Source: Planctomycetota bacterium (lineage in GTDB: Bacteria; Planctomycetota; Planctomycetia; Gemmatales; Gemmataceae). From it: a stretch of DNA of 39,048 bases. Under the pieces are notes generated by a model. It was not told where the DNA came from, did no database searches, and was given only the letters and a program-made list of their open reading frames with translations. This document shows positions 19,001 to 26,477 of this stretch, piece by piece (positions within the stretch are counted from its first letter, which is position 1; each line of letters starts with the position of its first letter). The stretch covers positions 1 to 39,048 of the forward strand of contig JAKOSN010000087.1 of the NCBI GenBank assembly GCA_029777335.1. Direction: 5' to 3'. The position numbers and the translations under genes were made by a program.

Positions 19001-19738
19001 CTCGGGGGAGATGTAGTCAAAGGTCCCCAGCGTGACGCCCGACTGAGTCAGGCCATGGTCCTCGTGCGGAGCCAGGCTGCGCGCCAGCCCCATGTCCACC
19101 AGCTTGGCGCGCCCATTACTGGTGATGATGATGTTCGAGGGTTTGATGTCGCGATGGACCACATCACGGCTGGCTGCATGAGCCAACCCCGTGGCGATCT
19201 GCAGCAAATAGTGGATCGATTCGGCGACCGGGAGACGGCCACGACGCTCCAGGATGGCGCGCAGGTTCTCCCCCTGGACAAATTCAAAGGCGATGAAGTG
19301 GAGATTCTGATCCTCGCCGCAGTAGAAGACGCGCGCGATGTTTTCGTGATCCAGTTTGGCGGCGGCGCGGGCTTCCTGATGAAAGCGGCGCACGTTCTCG
19401 GGATCGTTGGCCATGTCGGGGGGCAAGATTTTCAGGGCGACGATGCGATCCAGCTGCAGATCGCGCGCCTTGATAACCGCCGCCATGCCACCCACGCCCA
19501 CGGGGGCAATCAGTTCAAAGTGAGCCAGGCGCCGTCCTCGGAGAGAACTCGCCAGGGCCGACTCGCTGGAGACCGGGCGCACCGGTTGGCGCGAAATGAC
19601 GGTGGGCGATTCATCGCTGGGAGGTAACGACTGCCCCAGATCGAGGACGGGATCGGAGAGGAGCGGTTCCACCGCGGTGGTCGGTGGACTATCGTCCTTG
19701 TGCAGGTCGTTGTCGGGATGGTTCACAGGCTCAGACAT
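16049..19738 (-). CDS. transmembrane Ser/Thr protein kinase with beta-helix-like extracellular region
   Basis: This is a 1229-residue PknB-type kinase. A Pro/Ser-rich N-terminal segment (1-70) precedes the kinase domain (about 73-340): glycine loop VGVGGMAAV, VALK (Lys103), HRDIKPSN (Asp197), DMG in place of DFG (Asp215) and SPE in place of APE, so metal- and base-catalysis residues are kept. A TM helix at about 366-385 (PLLLAALGVAAIVTLIVVLG) is followed by a Pro/Gly-rich linker and about 750 residues with the rhythm of a parallel beta-helix: VHLQGLRLVV, HLLEDCQFFQV, VNLQMQHCSF, RFEECVITLG, LSFENCLVRGKG, VELHHVTACH. A VTLRQALEEAQPGDVI segment is typical of beta-helix starts. The extracytoplasmic part probably binds a polymer. 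The ATG at 19738 has only a weak Shine-Dalgarno. Confidence 0.9.
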   Translation of the reverse strand: MSEPVNHPDNDLHKDDSPPTTAVEPLLSDPVLDLGQSLPPSDESPTVISRQPVRPVSSESALASSLRGRRLAHFELIAPVGVGGMAAVIKARDLQLDRIVALKILPPDMANDPENVRRFHQEARAAAKLDHENIARVFYCGEDQNLHFIAFEFVQGENLRAILERRGRLPVAESIHYLLQIATGLAHAASRDVVHRDIKPSNIIITSNGRAKLVDMGLARSLAPHEDHGLTQSGVTLGTFDYISPEQALEPRDADVRSDIYSLGCTFYHLLTGQPPVPEGTAARKLHHHQNVNPVDPRQLVPEIPDDVALILAKMMAKNPGDRYQRPEHLVQQLLRVAQRFNAVAESPEGLLFVDAPVATTPTTRPLLLAALGVAAIVTLIVVLGQPSHTQRPPFPLPRALANPDNKDRGPARPTEVGELTGPVKPPGSPGTGSSPTTGVATFVYENQGHRELREFLRKQPPNSEVDIVLVSDLVLPGEGADKDDPGLVFRGRKITIRARDRRPTIWFTYDGYARKSSQQWAALLFEAEDVHLQGLRLVVNALEAQRMMGVLLRGGRRHLLEDCQFFQVYPTYRDDQRLESLVVDTSRPDSRPSVMVRDCSFVGAEEVETRTAAETVSSDPLVLRRIGRGGHIAVTRNGPVNLQMQHCSFGPHLACLRLDGITDTEQTVSVQHCSAILGDNSAFFLVADKATARVQTSLSLFSRPGRSLVMGSEPGTARGAMLIRQLTEDATAFLYLGEDNRYHNLDGFWVRGASPDSVASFDWDDFITRLRETSGQDEKSQTLDTSPWVEDDPLAALGSLKLARAFHVHERQRDLRATGNEQSLIGVERCAGLSYVSNLPRLTEKKPTPLTRKEKVVDPSITQAGNGSYVTLRQALEEAQPGDVILIKHNGVLASGPVRLEKSNLELTIRPAPGCRPVLALESQEREAALFQVQEGKLTFKQMTFLLQPTENGTGMRSLVAMVGDGTCRFEECVITLGEPRGNTLGVVTLADQAAVMMKKPAQSAGPRLSFENCLVRGKGDLLWCRSSRPFKLEASHLLVALTGSLIEVEGAREESQPLAEASRAQATVELHHVTACHQDHLLQLRGSKDLKNFVPFQWKPSNCLFVSLTGKSLVHLEGMDVSDEKLKEKLTWEGSRNAYGNFMDLLDQQPRGTDMRPPAYGEDRWKTFTGESDARFERVKFATPPEPNSLQRVRPMQFQTIDLQDFGANLEQVPTPPTEERPATDAR

Positions 19739-20044
19739 CGGCCCGTAACGGGGAATCCCGTTCCTCCTGGGTGAGGCGACTTGGTGCGGCTACGGACGTC
19801 CACCCGCTGAGGGGTTTCTGACCCCACGAGACTCGCTTCAGGCATGGGGCTAGTCTTCTGGCCAGGCGGAAAGAACAGCCCTGCCCCCTTATCTTAGCAA
19901 GAAGCCGTCGGCCGCGACCGCAAGAAGTGGAAACCGGTGCAGACAGCAGACAGCTTTTCTCAGTAGGACTATACCTTGAAAACGGTTAGGCTGTCAATTG
20001 AGCAGTTCATCGCGGATGGCGAAAGCCAGGCAGGAGACGCAACC
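19739..20044. other. 306-bp divergent region between the kinase and the PAP2-like gene
   Basis: No gene is evident apart from the possible 23-codon extension of the PAP2-like frame from the TTG at 19976. A short hairpin GGGGT/ACCCC with a TTCTG loop lies near 19812-19826. No promoter with two good boxes is visible on either strand. Confidence 0.35.
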
Positions 20045-20599
20045 ATGGAGACGCTGGAAGCCATCGATCAGGGCATCAGTCACGGCCTGCGCCACGCCCA
20101 ACGCCCCTGGTTGACTCCGCAGATGCAGACGCTGGGCTGGCTGGGACATCCGCTCGTCCTTCTGGGCATCCTGGTGTTCGCCATCCTCTTTTTCTGGCTA
20201 ATCAAGGACTTACGCTCGACCCGTCTGCTGGTGATTCTCGGTCTGGTCGCCTATGCGCTGTGCTATGGCTTGCAGTTTGTTGTTGGACGTGAACGCCCGG
20301 CGCTGCAGTGGGCGCTGGAAACTCACCCCATGACCCCCAGCTTTCCCAGTGATCAGGCTCTGCTGGCGACGGCGATCCTGGGCACGCTGGCGCTGGTAGT
20401 CACCAAACGACCTCATTTACGTAAACTGCAACGCCTGTCGATGCTTACGGTGGCCGTCCTCGTTTTTTTGATTGGCTTCAGCCGGCTCTATGTCGGCGTC
20501 AACTATCTCAGCGATGTGCTCACTGGTTGGGTGGCCGGACTCCTGCTCGTCCTGATCGCGAATCGGTTCATTCCCGAGCCAACTGCCCCACCCGGTTGA
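20045..20599 (+). CDS. PAP2-fold membrane protein lacking catalytic histidines
   Basis: This is a 184-residue membrane protein with about five hydrophobic helices and the layout of the PAP2/BcrC phosphatase family. The three signature motifs are recognisable but altered. Motif 1 GRERP lacks the leading Lys (Gln instead). Motif 2 is PSDQ where the family has PSxH. Motif 3 is SRLYVGVNYLSD where the family has SRxxxxxHxxxD. Both catalytic His are thus Gln and Asn, so ordinary phosphatase chemistry is unlikely. The ATG at 20045 has AGGAG 8 nt upstream and suits the family N-terminus; a TTG at 19976, also with an AGGA, would give 207 residues. It may bind lipid phosphate or have a structural role; that is inference. 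Confidence 0.8.
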   Translation: METLEAIDQGISHGLRHAQRPWLTPQMQTLGWLGHPLVLLGILVFAILFFWLIKDLRSTRLLVILGLVAYALCYGLQFVVGRERPALQWALETHPMTPSFPSDQALLATAILGTLALVVTKRPHLRKLQRLSMLTVAVLVFLIGFSRLYVGVNYLSDVLTGWVAGLLLVLIANRFIPEPTAPPG

Positions 20600-20607
20600 A
20601 ACTCCCC

Positions 20608-20634
20608 TTGCTCTTTCAGGCGCGGCGCTATAGT
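20608..20634 (+). promoter_or_regulatory. weak candidate promoter of the HTH gene
   Basis: TATAGT at 20629-20634 is a 5/6 match to the -10 box, with TTGCTC at 20608-20613 as a -35 at a short 15-nt spacing. A small TGTA/TACA dyad lies just downstream (20634-20647). Confidence 0.25.
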
Positions 20635-20695
20635 GTACGTTTATACATTTATCGCGCGGTTGATCCCAGCCAACCTTCGCGAACGAGGACGGGTT

Positions 20696-20905
20696 ATGCG
20701 CGTGCCAGGCTCTCCTCCCCCCTCTGACTTGTTAACCTCGCGCGAGGCGGCTCGTCGTCTCTCGGTGAGTTTGAGCACCTTCTGGCGTCTGGTTGCTGAG
20801 GGGGTGCTCCCCGCTCCGCTCCGATTTAGCGCTCGTGTGGTGCGCTGGCGGGCTGTGGATATTCAGCGCTTTATTGAGAGTCTGTCGCCGGCACAGCGTC
20901 CGTGA
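20696..20905 (+). CDS. AlpA/excisionase-like helix-turn-helix protein
   Basis: This is a 69-residue protein from the ATG at 20696 (GAGG 7 nt upstream). Residues about 12-65 (LLTSREAARRLSVSLSTFWR, then a VLPAPLRF wing and WRAVDIQRFIES) match the HTH_17/AlpA group of MerR-like small DNA-binding proteins. In phage and integrative elements these serve as excisionases or regulators, but small relatives are also common chromosomal genes in planctomycetes. No integrase or attachment site is nearby. It ends 4 bp before the convergent TPR-like gene. Confidence 0.75.
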   Translation: MRVPGSPPPSDLLTSREAARRLSVSLSTFWRLVAEGVLPAPLRFSARVVRWRAVDIQRFIESLSPAQRP

Positions 20906-20909
20906 GCGC

Positions 20910-23531
20910 TTACTCAGGCGGCAGGGGCGCACCGGGATCGCCCGCGCGGAAGCGCGCCAGCTGCTTCTGGTAGTAGCTGCGCTTCGGCTCCTGTTCCAGG
21001 CATTTCGTCATCGCGGCGATCGCCTTTTCCTTGTCGCCCTTCTGGAAGTAGATCTCTGCCAGGGTATCGCGGTATCCGGACGCGGTCGGTTCCAGCTCGG
21101 TCGCCCTGCGTGCGTGGGTCAACCCGGTCTCCAGTCCGCGCCGGCAGCAGGCACACATCCATGCCAGCGAATTGTGCAGGGTGGCGCTGCGTGGTTGCTC
21201 CTTGCACAGTTGTTCCTTGACCGTGAGGACGCGCTGAAAGAGATCGTCCGCGGCTTTTTTGTCGCCGGCTTTCTCCAGCGCCGGCACCAGATTGATGGCG
21301 AGATCGACCTGTGCGGGGAGGAGAGTCAGGCAGCGTTCGATCTCTGCCTTCGCCTCGTCCACCTTCCCCGCCGCCACCAGTCCCCGCGCCCGCTGCCGAT
21401 GGATGTAGTGCGGCACGCCGATGAAGGCGCTGGGATCGAGGAAGCTGACGGTGGGATGCAGACAGCGCAGAATCGCCTGTTCATGGCCGCGCGCCACCTC
21501 CAGGTAATCACCGCGGGCGTTCGCCTCCAGCGAATTCTGGCGCTGTGCCTCGCCGGCATAATAAGAGCGTAACGGACAGGTGCGCATGAGCAGAGCGCGT
21601 TCCTTGCGTGCATCCTCCAGATGGTCGCGCCGGGCCAGATCGCTGGCAAAGTAACTGCGCAGCCGATCATCCCCGAGCGGCAACCAGTGCGCTTGATCGA
21701 TCAGGCGCTGGCCTTCCTTCTTCTGGCCGGCCTGCAGCAGCGCCCAGCCCTGCAAGTAGAGCGGCAGAGGCGCCTTGCGTTCCTTGTCGTAAGCCAGGGC
21801 ATAGATCTCGGCGGCTTCCTTCCAGCGTTTCTTGCTCCCCAGCCAGTCGCCATAACGCAGCGCGGGGACGGGTGTGGGGGCCTCGGTGGCCTTTTTGAAG
21901 AAAGATTCCGCCAGCGTATCCTCGCCCGCCAGGACAGCGACCTCGGCCAGCTGCAAGGGCCCGCTGCCCTGAGCCAGCTCCGGCACCCGCGTTGGAGCAT
22001 CCTGGCACAGCATGGCGAGGGTGTTCCCCTTGATCTTCCCGGCGAAGAGTTCGCGCAGTTGTTTCATCGCGTCCAGCACATCTCCCTGTGGCTGGCGTGC
22101 CCGGAACACCAGCCACCAGGCGCGTGCTGCCTCGCCATGGTCGGGGAAGAGCTTTTCAAGGATCTGTGTTTGCGAATAGGGGTGTTGCAGGAGCGGCAGA
22201 GCGCGAGCGGCATGCTCAAAGGCTTTTTCGGTGCGATTCAACCGCAACTCGGTTTCGATCAGCTGCCCGGCCCACGACTGATCGACCCCGGGTTTGATCC
22301 GCTCCGCCAACCCGTCGAGGAGGCTGGCCATCTTCTCCCTGTCGCCGAGCAAGAAGTGCACCCGCGCGGTCAGCAACTCCCTGGAAGCGGTGTTCGCATT
22401 GATGCCTTGCAGTTCGCGCGGGATCCTGTCGGCATCAAGCACCTTGAGCGCTTCGGTGAACTTCATGTGCGCGATCAGAATCTCCGCCTTGATCTCGGGG
22501 CGATGGTCGAGCAGAGCCATGGCCTCGTTGGGGCGTTCGTTGATAAAGAGCGCCTTGGCGGCATACCAGCGTTCCTCGCTGTTTGGGTTGGTTGCTTCGC
22601 CGCGTTTGCGAATCTCGGCCAGGAAAGCCTCAGCTTCCTTGCTTTTGCCGGCCAGGCGATTGACCGCCGCCTGGTAGCCAATCTTCTCCATGGGAAGGAG
22701 ATCCTCGCCCTGGAACAATCGCGCTGCTTCTTTCCAGTCGCCCTGGTCGAGTGCCAGATCGGCGAGCAGCGTGGGGAGGTTGGCCTGGCGCGCCACCTCG
22801 CGGGCGGCCTTCAGATCGCCCTTCGCCCGGTGCAGATAGAAGAGCGTTTCTCGCAGCTGCTGTTTTTCCGGTTCTTTCGCGACCTTCTCTTGATAGTTCT
22901 TGATCTGGTCATCGAGTTTGCCGCGCAGCAACTGGTAGGCGATCCAGTGCCGCAGGCTCGTTCGATATTCCTGGGCCAGGCAGAGATCGAGCAACGCATC
23001 GAGAGTGGCAAAGTCATTGCGACCGAGCAGATCGGGCAGGGCGCGCCCCGCCTCGGTGGTGATCGTCGCGTACAGCTGGCGCCGGAGATTGGGATTGTCT
23101 TCCACCTTAGCGATCTTGATAAGCGTCTTGCACCCCGGTCCGCCCTCGTCGAGAAACCTCTTCACCAGTTGCTGGCGAACGTTCGGGGAGCCGCTCTGAT
23201 ACTGGCGGATCAGGTCCGCGATCTTCCGGGGCGTGTTGGGATAAAGCCCCCACTTGAACTTCTCCAGAATCTCGGTGCCGCGTTTCTTCACCTCGGGGTC
23301 GGTGGTGTTGGCGACCGCTTCCCGCAGGATGGTCTCGGCGAGTTCGCCGGCCTGCCAGAGATTGTCCTGGGCGCGCTGGCGCGTGGCGAAACTGCGATCT
23401 CCGAGTTGAGTAATCCACTGATTGATCTGTTCCTTGGAGGGAGGGAGCAACGGCGCGGCAGAAAGTGAAGCGGTGGCACCAATCAGCAGGAGCACGGCAA
23501 CGACGCAGCGGAACGATGAGGTGGCAGTCAC
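20910..23531 (-). CDS. secreted TPR-like repeat protein
   Basis: This is an 873-residue protein from a GTG at 23531 with AGGAGG 6 nt upstream. The signal peptide (RCVVAVLLLIGATASLSAAP) is followed by an N-terminal helical part (about 30-170) with ARM/HEAT-like character. Many degenerate tetratricopeptide-like repeats extend to the C-terminus (for example WKEAARLFQGEDLL, WKEAAEIYALAYDKE, AEIYFQKGDKEKAIAAMTKC), and the last ones match TPR consensus best. No catalytic motif is visible. It is probably a periplasmic scaffold. Plain TPR proteins of this size are frequent in planctomycetes and no partner is evident from the neighbours. Confidence 0.8.
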   Translation of the reverse strand: MTATSSFRCVVAVLLLIGATASLSAAPLLPPSKEQINQWITQLGDRSFATRQRAQDNLWQAGELAETILREAVANTTDPEVKKRGTEILEKFKWGLYPNTPRKIADLIRQYQSGSPNVRQQLVKRFLDEGGPGCKTLIKIAKVEDNPNLRRQLYATITTEAGRALPDLLGRNDFATLDALLDLCLAQEYRTSLRHWIAYQLLRGKLDDQIKNYQEKVAKEPEKQQLRETLFYLHRAKGDLKAAREVARQANLPTLLADLALDQGDWKEAARLFQGEDLLPMEKIGYQAAVNRLAGKSKEAEAFLAEIRKRGEATNPNSEERWYAAKALFINERPNEAMALLDHRPEIKAEILIAHMKFTEALKVLDADRIPRELQGINANTASRELLTARVHFLLGDREKMASLLDGLAERIKPGVDQSWAGQLIETELRLNRTEKAFEHAARALPLLQHPYSQTQILEKLFPDHGEAARAWWLVFRARQPQGDVLDAMKQLRELFAGKIKGNTLAMLCQDAPTRVPELAQGSGPLQLAEVAVLAGEDTLAESFFKKATEAPTPVPALRYGDWLGSKKRWKEAAEIYALAYDKERKAPLPLYLQGWALLQAGQKKEGQRLIDQAHWLPLGDDRLRSYFASDLARRDHLEDARKERALLMRTCPLRSYYAGEAQRQNSLEANARGDYLEVARGHEQAILRCLHPTVSFLDPSAFIGVPHYIHRQRARGLVAAGKVDEAKAEIERCLTLLPAQVDLAINLVPALEKAGDKKAADDLFQRVLTVKEQLCKEQPRSATLHNSLAWMCACCRRGLETGLTHARRATELEPTASGYRDTLAEIYFQKGDKEKAIAAMTKCLEQEPKRSYYQKQLARFRAGDPGAPLPPE

Positions 23532-23635
23532 AGAAGCCCTCCTTTGTGCCAGAAAGCCAGGCCGCGCGGGCAGCCCAAGTGCATGGTAGCCTGCACGGCC
23601 GGGGGCTCACAAGGGAAAAGAGGGCACCTTGTTAC

Positions 23636-24325
23636 CTAGCCCCGCTCGTTCACAAAGGTGATCTCCAGCCCCCGTTCCGAGATGTGGGCGATCCGATAGC
23701 CGGCGGCGGCCAGCGCCTGGACCGTTTGCTCGGTGCGCGCCAGGCCAATCTCCGGGAAGTGATGGTGAAACTCGACCAGCAATTGCCGAATCGAGACGCC
23801 CGTCGCGAGCAGATCGTCGATCACCGCATATTCCCCGCCCTCGATGTCCATCTTCAGAACATCCAGGCGTGCATGGCCCAGTTGCCCCATCAGCGTACCG
23901 AGTCGAGCCACAGGGGCTTCAAGGCACTCGTCCCCCGCGCTCGCCTCGACCGGGTGATAGTTGAACCGGCTGCCGCGTGTGGGGAGGGTAAAGTGTGCCA
24001 TGCCATCGTGCGCAGCCAGGCCAATCGGGTGAAAGAAGAATCGCTGCGGCAGACGCTGCTGACGCACCCAGCGCACACTGGCCGGCGTGGGATCGAACGC
24101 ATGCACGGTCGCGCCGAAGTGTTCGATCATCGTGTAATCCCACGCCAGGTTATCCCCTACCCCGACCGAGTAGACCACACACCCCGGCGCGAGATATTCC
24201 GGGCATACCGTCCACACCCCAGAGCGAGCCCCCGCACTGAAGGTGAGCAGAGAAAGCTGGGGGACAATCCCCCGGCGAGTTAACTGGCGACGACGCAGAT
24301 AGCTTTTGAATGCGCGGAGAAGCAT
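23636..24325 (-). CDS. FkbM-family SAM-dependent methyltransferase
   Basis: This is a 229-residue protein from the ATG at 24325 with GGAGGG 5 nt upstream. The SAM-binding glycine motif appears as VVYSVGVGDNLAWDYTMI, followed by the acidic strand end VHAFDPTP. The FkbM-typical LDVLKMDIEGGEYAVIDDLL lies at about residues 155-175, then LLVEFHHHFPE. FkbM enzymes O-methylate sugars or polyketides; here a saccharide substrate is likely but unproven. It lies between a secreted TPR-like protein and a secreted beta-helix protein on the same strand, with about 100-bp gaps, so operon membership is uncertain. Confidence 0.85.
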   Translation of the reverse strand: MLLRAFKSYLRRRQLTRRGIVPQLSLLTFSAGARSGVWTVCPEYLAPGCVVYSVGVGDNLAWDYTMIEHFGATVHAFDPTPASVRWVRQQRLPQRFFFHPIGLAAHDGMAHFTLPTRGSRFNYHPVEASAGDECLEAPVARLGTLMGQLGHARLDVLKMDIEGGEYAVIDDLLATGVSIRQLLVEFHHHFPEIGLARTEQTVQALAAAGYRIAHISERGLEITFVNERG

Positions 24326-24418
24326 GGGTTCCCTCCCTGGAAGCCGGCCTGCGAGTTGGTTTAGTATAGTCCCCTTGGCCTGGGAACACAACACGACGCT
24401 CCGCGCGGCGATTCCCAC

Positions 24419-26401
24419 TCAGCGATCTTGTTTATCGTTTTTCACCGGGCGTGGTCCCACCTCGTTCACACGGAACGGCTTGAAGCCGATCTTGCGCGCG
24501 GGGGAATCGGCTTTGAGCTGAAAATTCCCCTTTTCCGGATCGAGAAAGAGCGGATCGACAAAGAGACTTTTGGGATCGATCTGGCGTTCACTCGCCGGGA
24601 TGGCGCCGCCGACTTTCCAGTACAGGTTGTGAGCCAGCGTCACTGCGCCATCCCACCGGCCATCAAAGAGCTTGCCCTGGGTGTAGTAGACCAGGTTGTG
24701 CTCAAAGGTGAAGGAGCGATGCGCTTCGACGCGGGTTCGGCGCACCTGGGCATGGCGGCCAAAAGCGAAGATGTTGTTGCGAACCACATTGTCCTTGCCG
24801 TAGTGCTGATGAAACCCGCCATGGGAGGTGCGGTAGACCAGGTTATTCTCCGCCACGATGGCGGTGCTCCCCTCGTCGAAGTAGATCCCCCAGCCCCCAT
24901 AGGCATAGCCGTTAATGTCGTGAAAGACATTGTGACGCACCACGGTTCCTGGTTGCGTCCCCAGGGTGTAAATGCCGCCCATGTCGCTGAGGACTTCCTT
25001 CCCGAGGTCGTGGACCAGGTTGTACTCGATGCGGTTGCCGCGCGCCAGCGTTTTGCCATAGCCCCACGTCCAGCCGACCGAGATTCCTGTATAAAAAAGA
25101 TCGTGAATATGATTGTGCGTCAACGCATTGTCATAACTCTGCCCGACCCAGAGGCCGACCGCCTGAGGAAAGACCAGTCCACCCTCGTGAATGTGGTTGT
25201 CACTGATAAGCATCTTCGCGGTTTGCTGGGCCGGATCGTCGCGATTGGTCATCTCGCCGATCTTGATTCCTCCGCCACCCAGGTCGAAGAGGTCGCACTG
25301 GGTCACCTGGCATTCCTGGCAACCACGAGCCAGATGCACCCCATAGGCACCCGTGTGCGCGATGGTGCATTGGTCCCAGCGGCAGTGGCGCAAGCCGTCG
25401 CCCTGCACTGCCGAGGCGACGTTGGCCGCTGCCTGCGTGTCGGCCGAATCGTTCTGCGCGGGCCAGTTCTCGGTGTGTGCGAAGGTCAGGCCATGGAAAG
25501 TGAGGTGTTCCAGGTATTGTTTTTTCTCGGGTTTCCCCTGGAGTTGCAGGACATGAGGCAACACCGGCGCAATCGCCTCGGTGCGGGGAATCGATTCGCC
25601 GGGCAGGGGCCAGTAGTAGACCTGTCCCGTGTGTCGATCGAGATACCACTCCCCAGGGGTGTCGAGCAGTTCCAGGGCATTCTCGACATAATACCGCGCT
25701 GGCTTGTTCCCTTCGACCAGCATGCGCTTGCTGGCGGTGGTGAAGGTTACCAGTCGGTCCTTCTCGTCGAGCGCGGCGACCGGCAAGCGCACGCCGACCC
25801 AGAGGTGCAAGACAACCACCTCCAGGTCCTGCAGGTTCTTCCACTTTTTCAGATCGCCCTTGTGATAGATAAAGCGATTCTGTCCGGGGTAGCGGGGAGT
25901 GCCCGGCTTGACATCGGGGAGTGATTCAATTGTGAAAAAGCCCTTGTTGGGATGGCGTGCGCGTGGGCGGCGCTGGCCATTGATCCACAACTGGTGAAAG
26001 AACCACTTCCCCTCCTTGACCGCAGGCACCTCGGCGACCCAGAGTTTGTGTCCGTTGACCTCGGTTTCCTTCCACCCCGTGAGCGCGCGGCCTCCGCTCA
26101 GGACCGGTCGCTCCCCGGCAGCGGCCATGCAACGCAGCGGGGCCCTGGCCGAGCGCGTGTCCTCCGCGGTGAGAGTGAGCGGCCGGGTGAGGAAGTAGGT
26201 TCCGCCATGGATGGTGAGGGTGACCGGTTCTTCCTGGATCTTGCGCGCGGCCAGGTAGGCACGTTCCAGGGTGGCGAACGGGGCGTCGGCACTCCCCGAT
26301 GCGCCATCGTTTCCGCGAGGACTCACGTGGAACGTGGCGGCCTGCACAGGGAGCGTCAGCAGCGCCAGGCACAACGACGACAGGGGGAAGGTTCGCATCA
26401 T
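24419..26401 (-). CDS. secreted right-handed beta-helix protein
   Basis: This is a 660-residue protein starting at the ATG pair at 26401/26398. The signal peptide (MMRTFPLSSLCLALLTLPVQA) is followed by FHVSPRGNDGASGSADAPFATLERA, the typical opening of DUF1565/polysaccharide-lyase-like beta-helices. Between residues about 300 and 590 there are repeated right-handed coil strands (LTFHGLTFAHTENW, CRWDQCTIAHTGAYGVHL, NRIEYNLVHDLG, NVVRNNIFAFG, FEHNLVYYT) with Asn/His ladders. The family includes polysaccharide lyases, epimerases and glycosidases; I cannot assign a catalytic triad. The next gene upstream, encoding a double esterase, ends 76 bp away on the same strand, which suggests a joint role in carbohydrate breakdown. 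Confidence 0.82.
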   Translation of the reverse strand: MMRTFPLSSLCLALLTLPVQAATFHVSPRGNDGASGSADAPFATLERAYLAARKIQEEPVTLTIHGGTYFLTRPLTLTAEDTRSARAPLRCMAAAGERPVLSGGRALTGWKETEVNGHKLWVAEVPAVKEGKWFFHQLWINGQRRPRARHPNKGFFTIESLPDVKPGTPRYPGQNRFIYHKGDLKKWKNLQDLEVVVLHLWVGVRLPVAALDEKDRLVTFTTASKRMLVEGNKPARYYVENALELLDTPGEWYLDRHTGQVYYWPLPGESIPRTEAIAPVLPHVLQLQGKPEKKQYLEHLTFHGLTFAHTENWPAQNDSADTQAAANVASAVQGDGLRHCRWDQCTIAHTGAYGVHLARGCQECQVTQCDLFDLGGGGIKIGEMTNRDDPAQQTAKMLISDNHIHEGGLVFPQAVGLWVGQSYDNALTHNHIHDLFYTGISVGWTWGYGKTLARGNRIEYNLVHDLGKEVLSDMGGIYTLGTQPGTVVRHNVFHDINGYAYGGWGIYFDEGSTAIVAENNLVYRTSHGGFHQHYGKDNVVRNNIFAFGRHAQVRRTRVEAHRSFTFEHNLVYYTQGKLFDGRWDGAVTLAHNLYWKVGGAIPASERQIDPKSLFVDPLFLDPEKGNFQLKADSPARKIGFKPFRVNEVGPRPVKNDKQDR

Positions 26402-26477
26402 CTGGATCTCTCTCAGGGGCAGCGATGGTTCGTTCGTCGAGAGAACACCACGCGGCAGCACGCCAGCGCAGACTATC

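Noticed and set aside
16625..19627. 1000-codon open frame antisense to the beta-helix kinase
   Set aside because: The opposite strand encodes a clear kinase with all motifs. The antisense translation has no recognisable domain and is rich in His/Gln/Arg, as expected from GC-rich codon bias mirrored on the other strand.
20696..20905. Possible integrative element boundary at the AlpA-like gene
   Set aside because: There is no integrase, transposase, tRNA end or direct repeat in the surrounding sequence.
21621..23468. 615-codon plus-strand frame antisense to the TPR-like gene
   Set aside because: It lies entirely within the well-supported minus-strand gene, which has a signal peptide and an AGGAGG site; the antisense product shows no domain.
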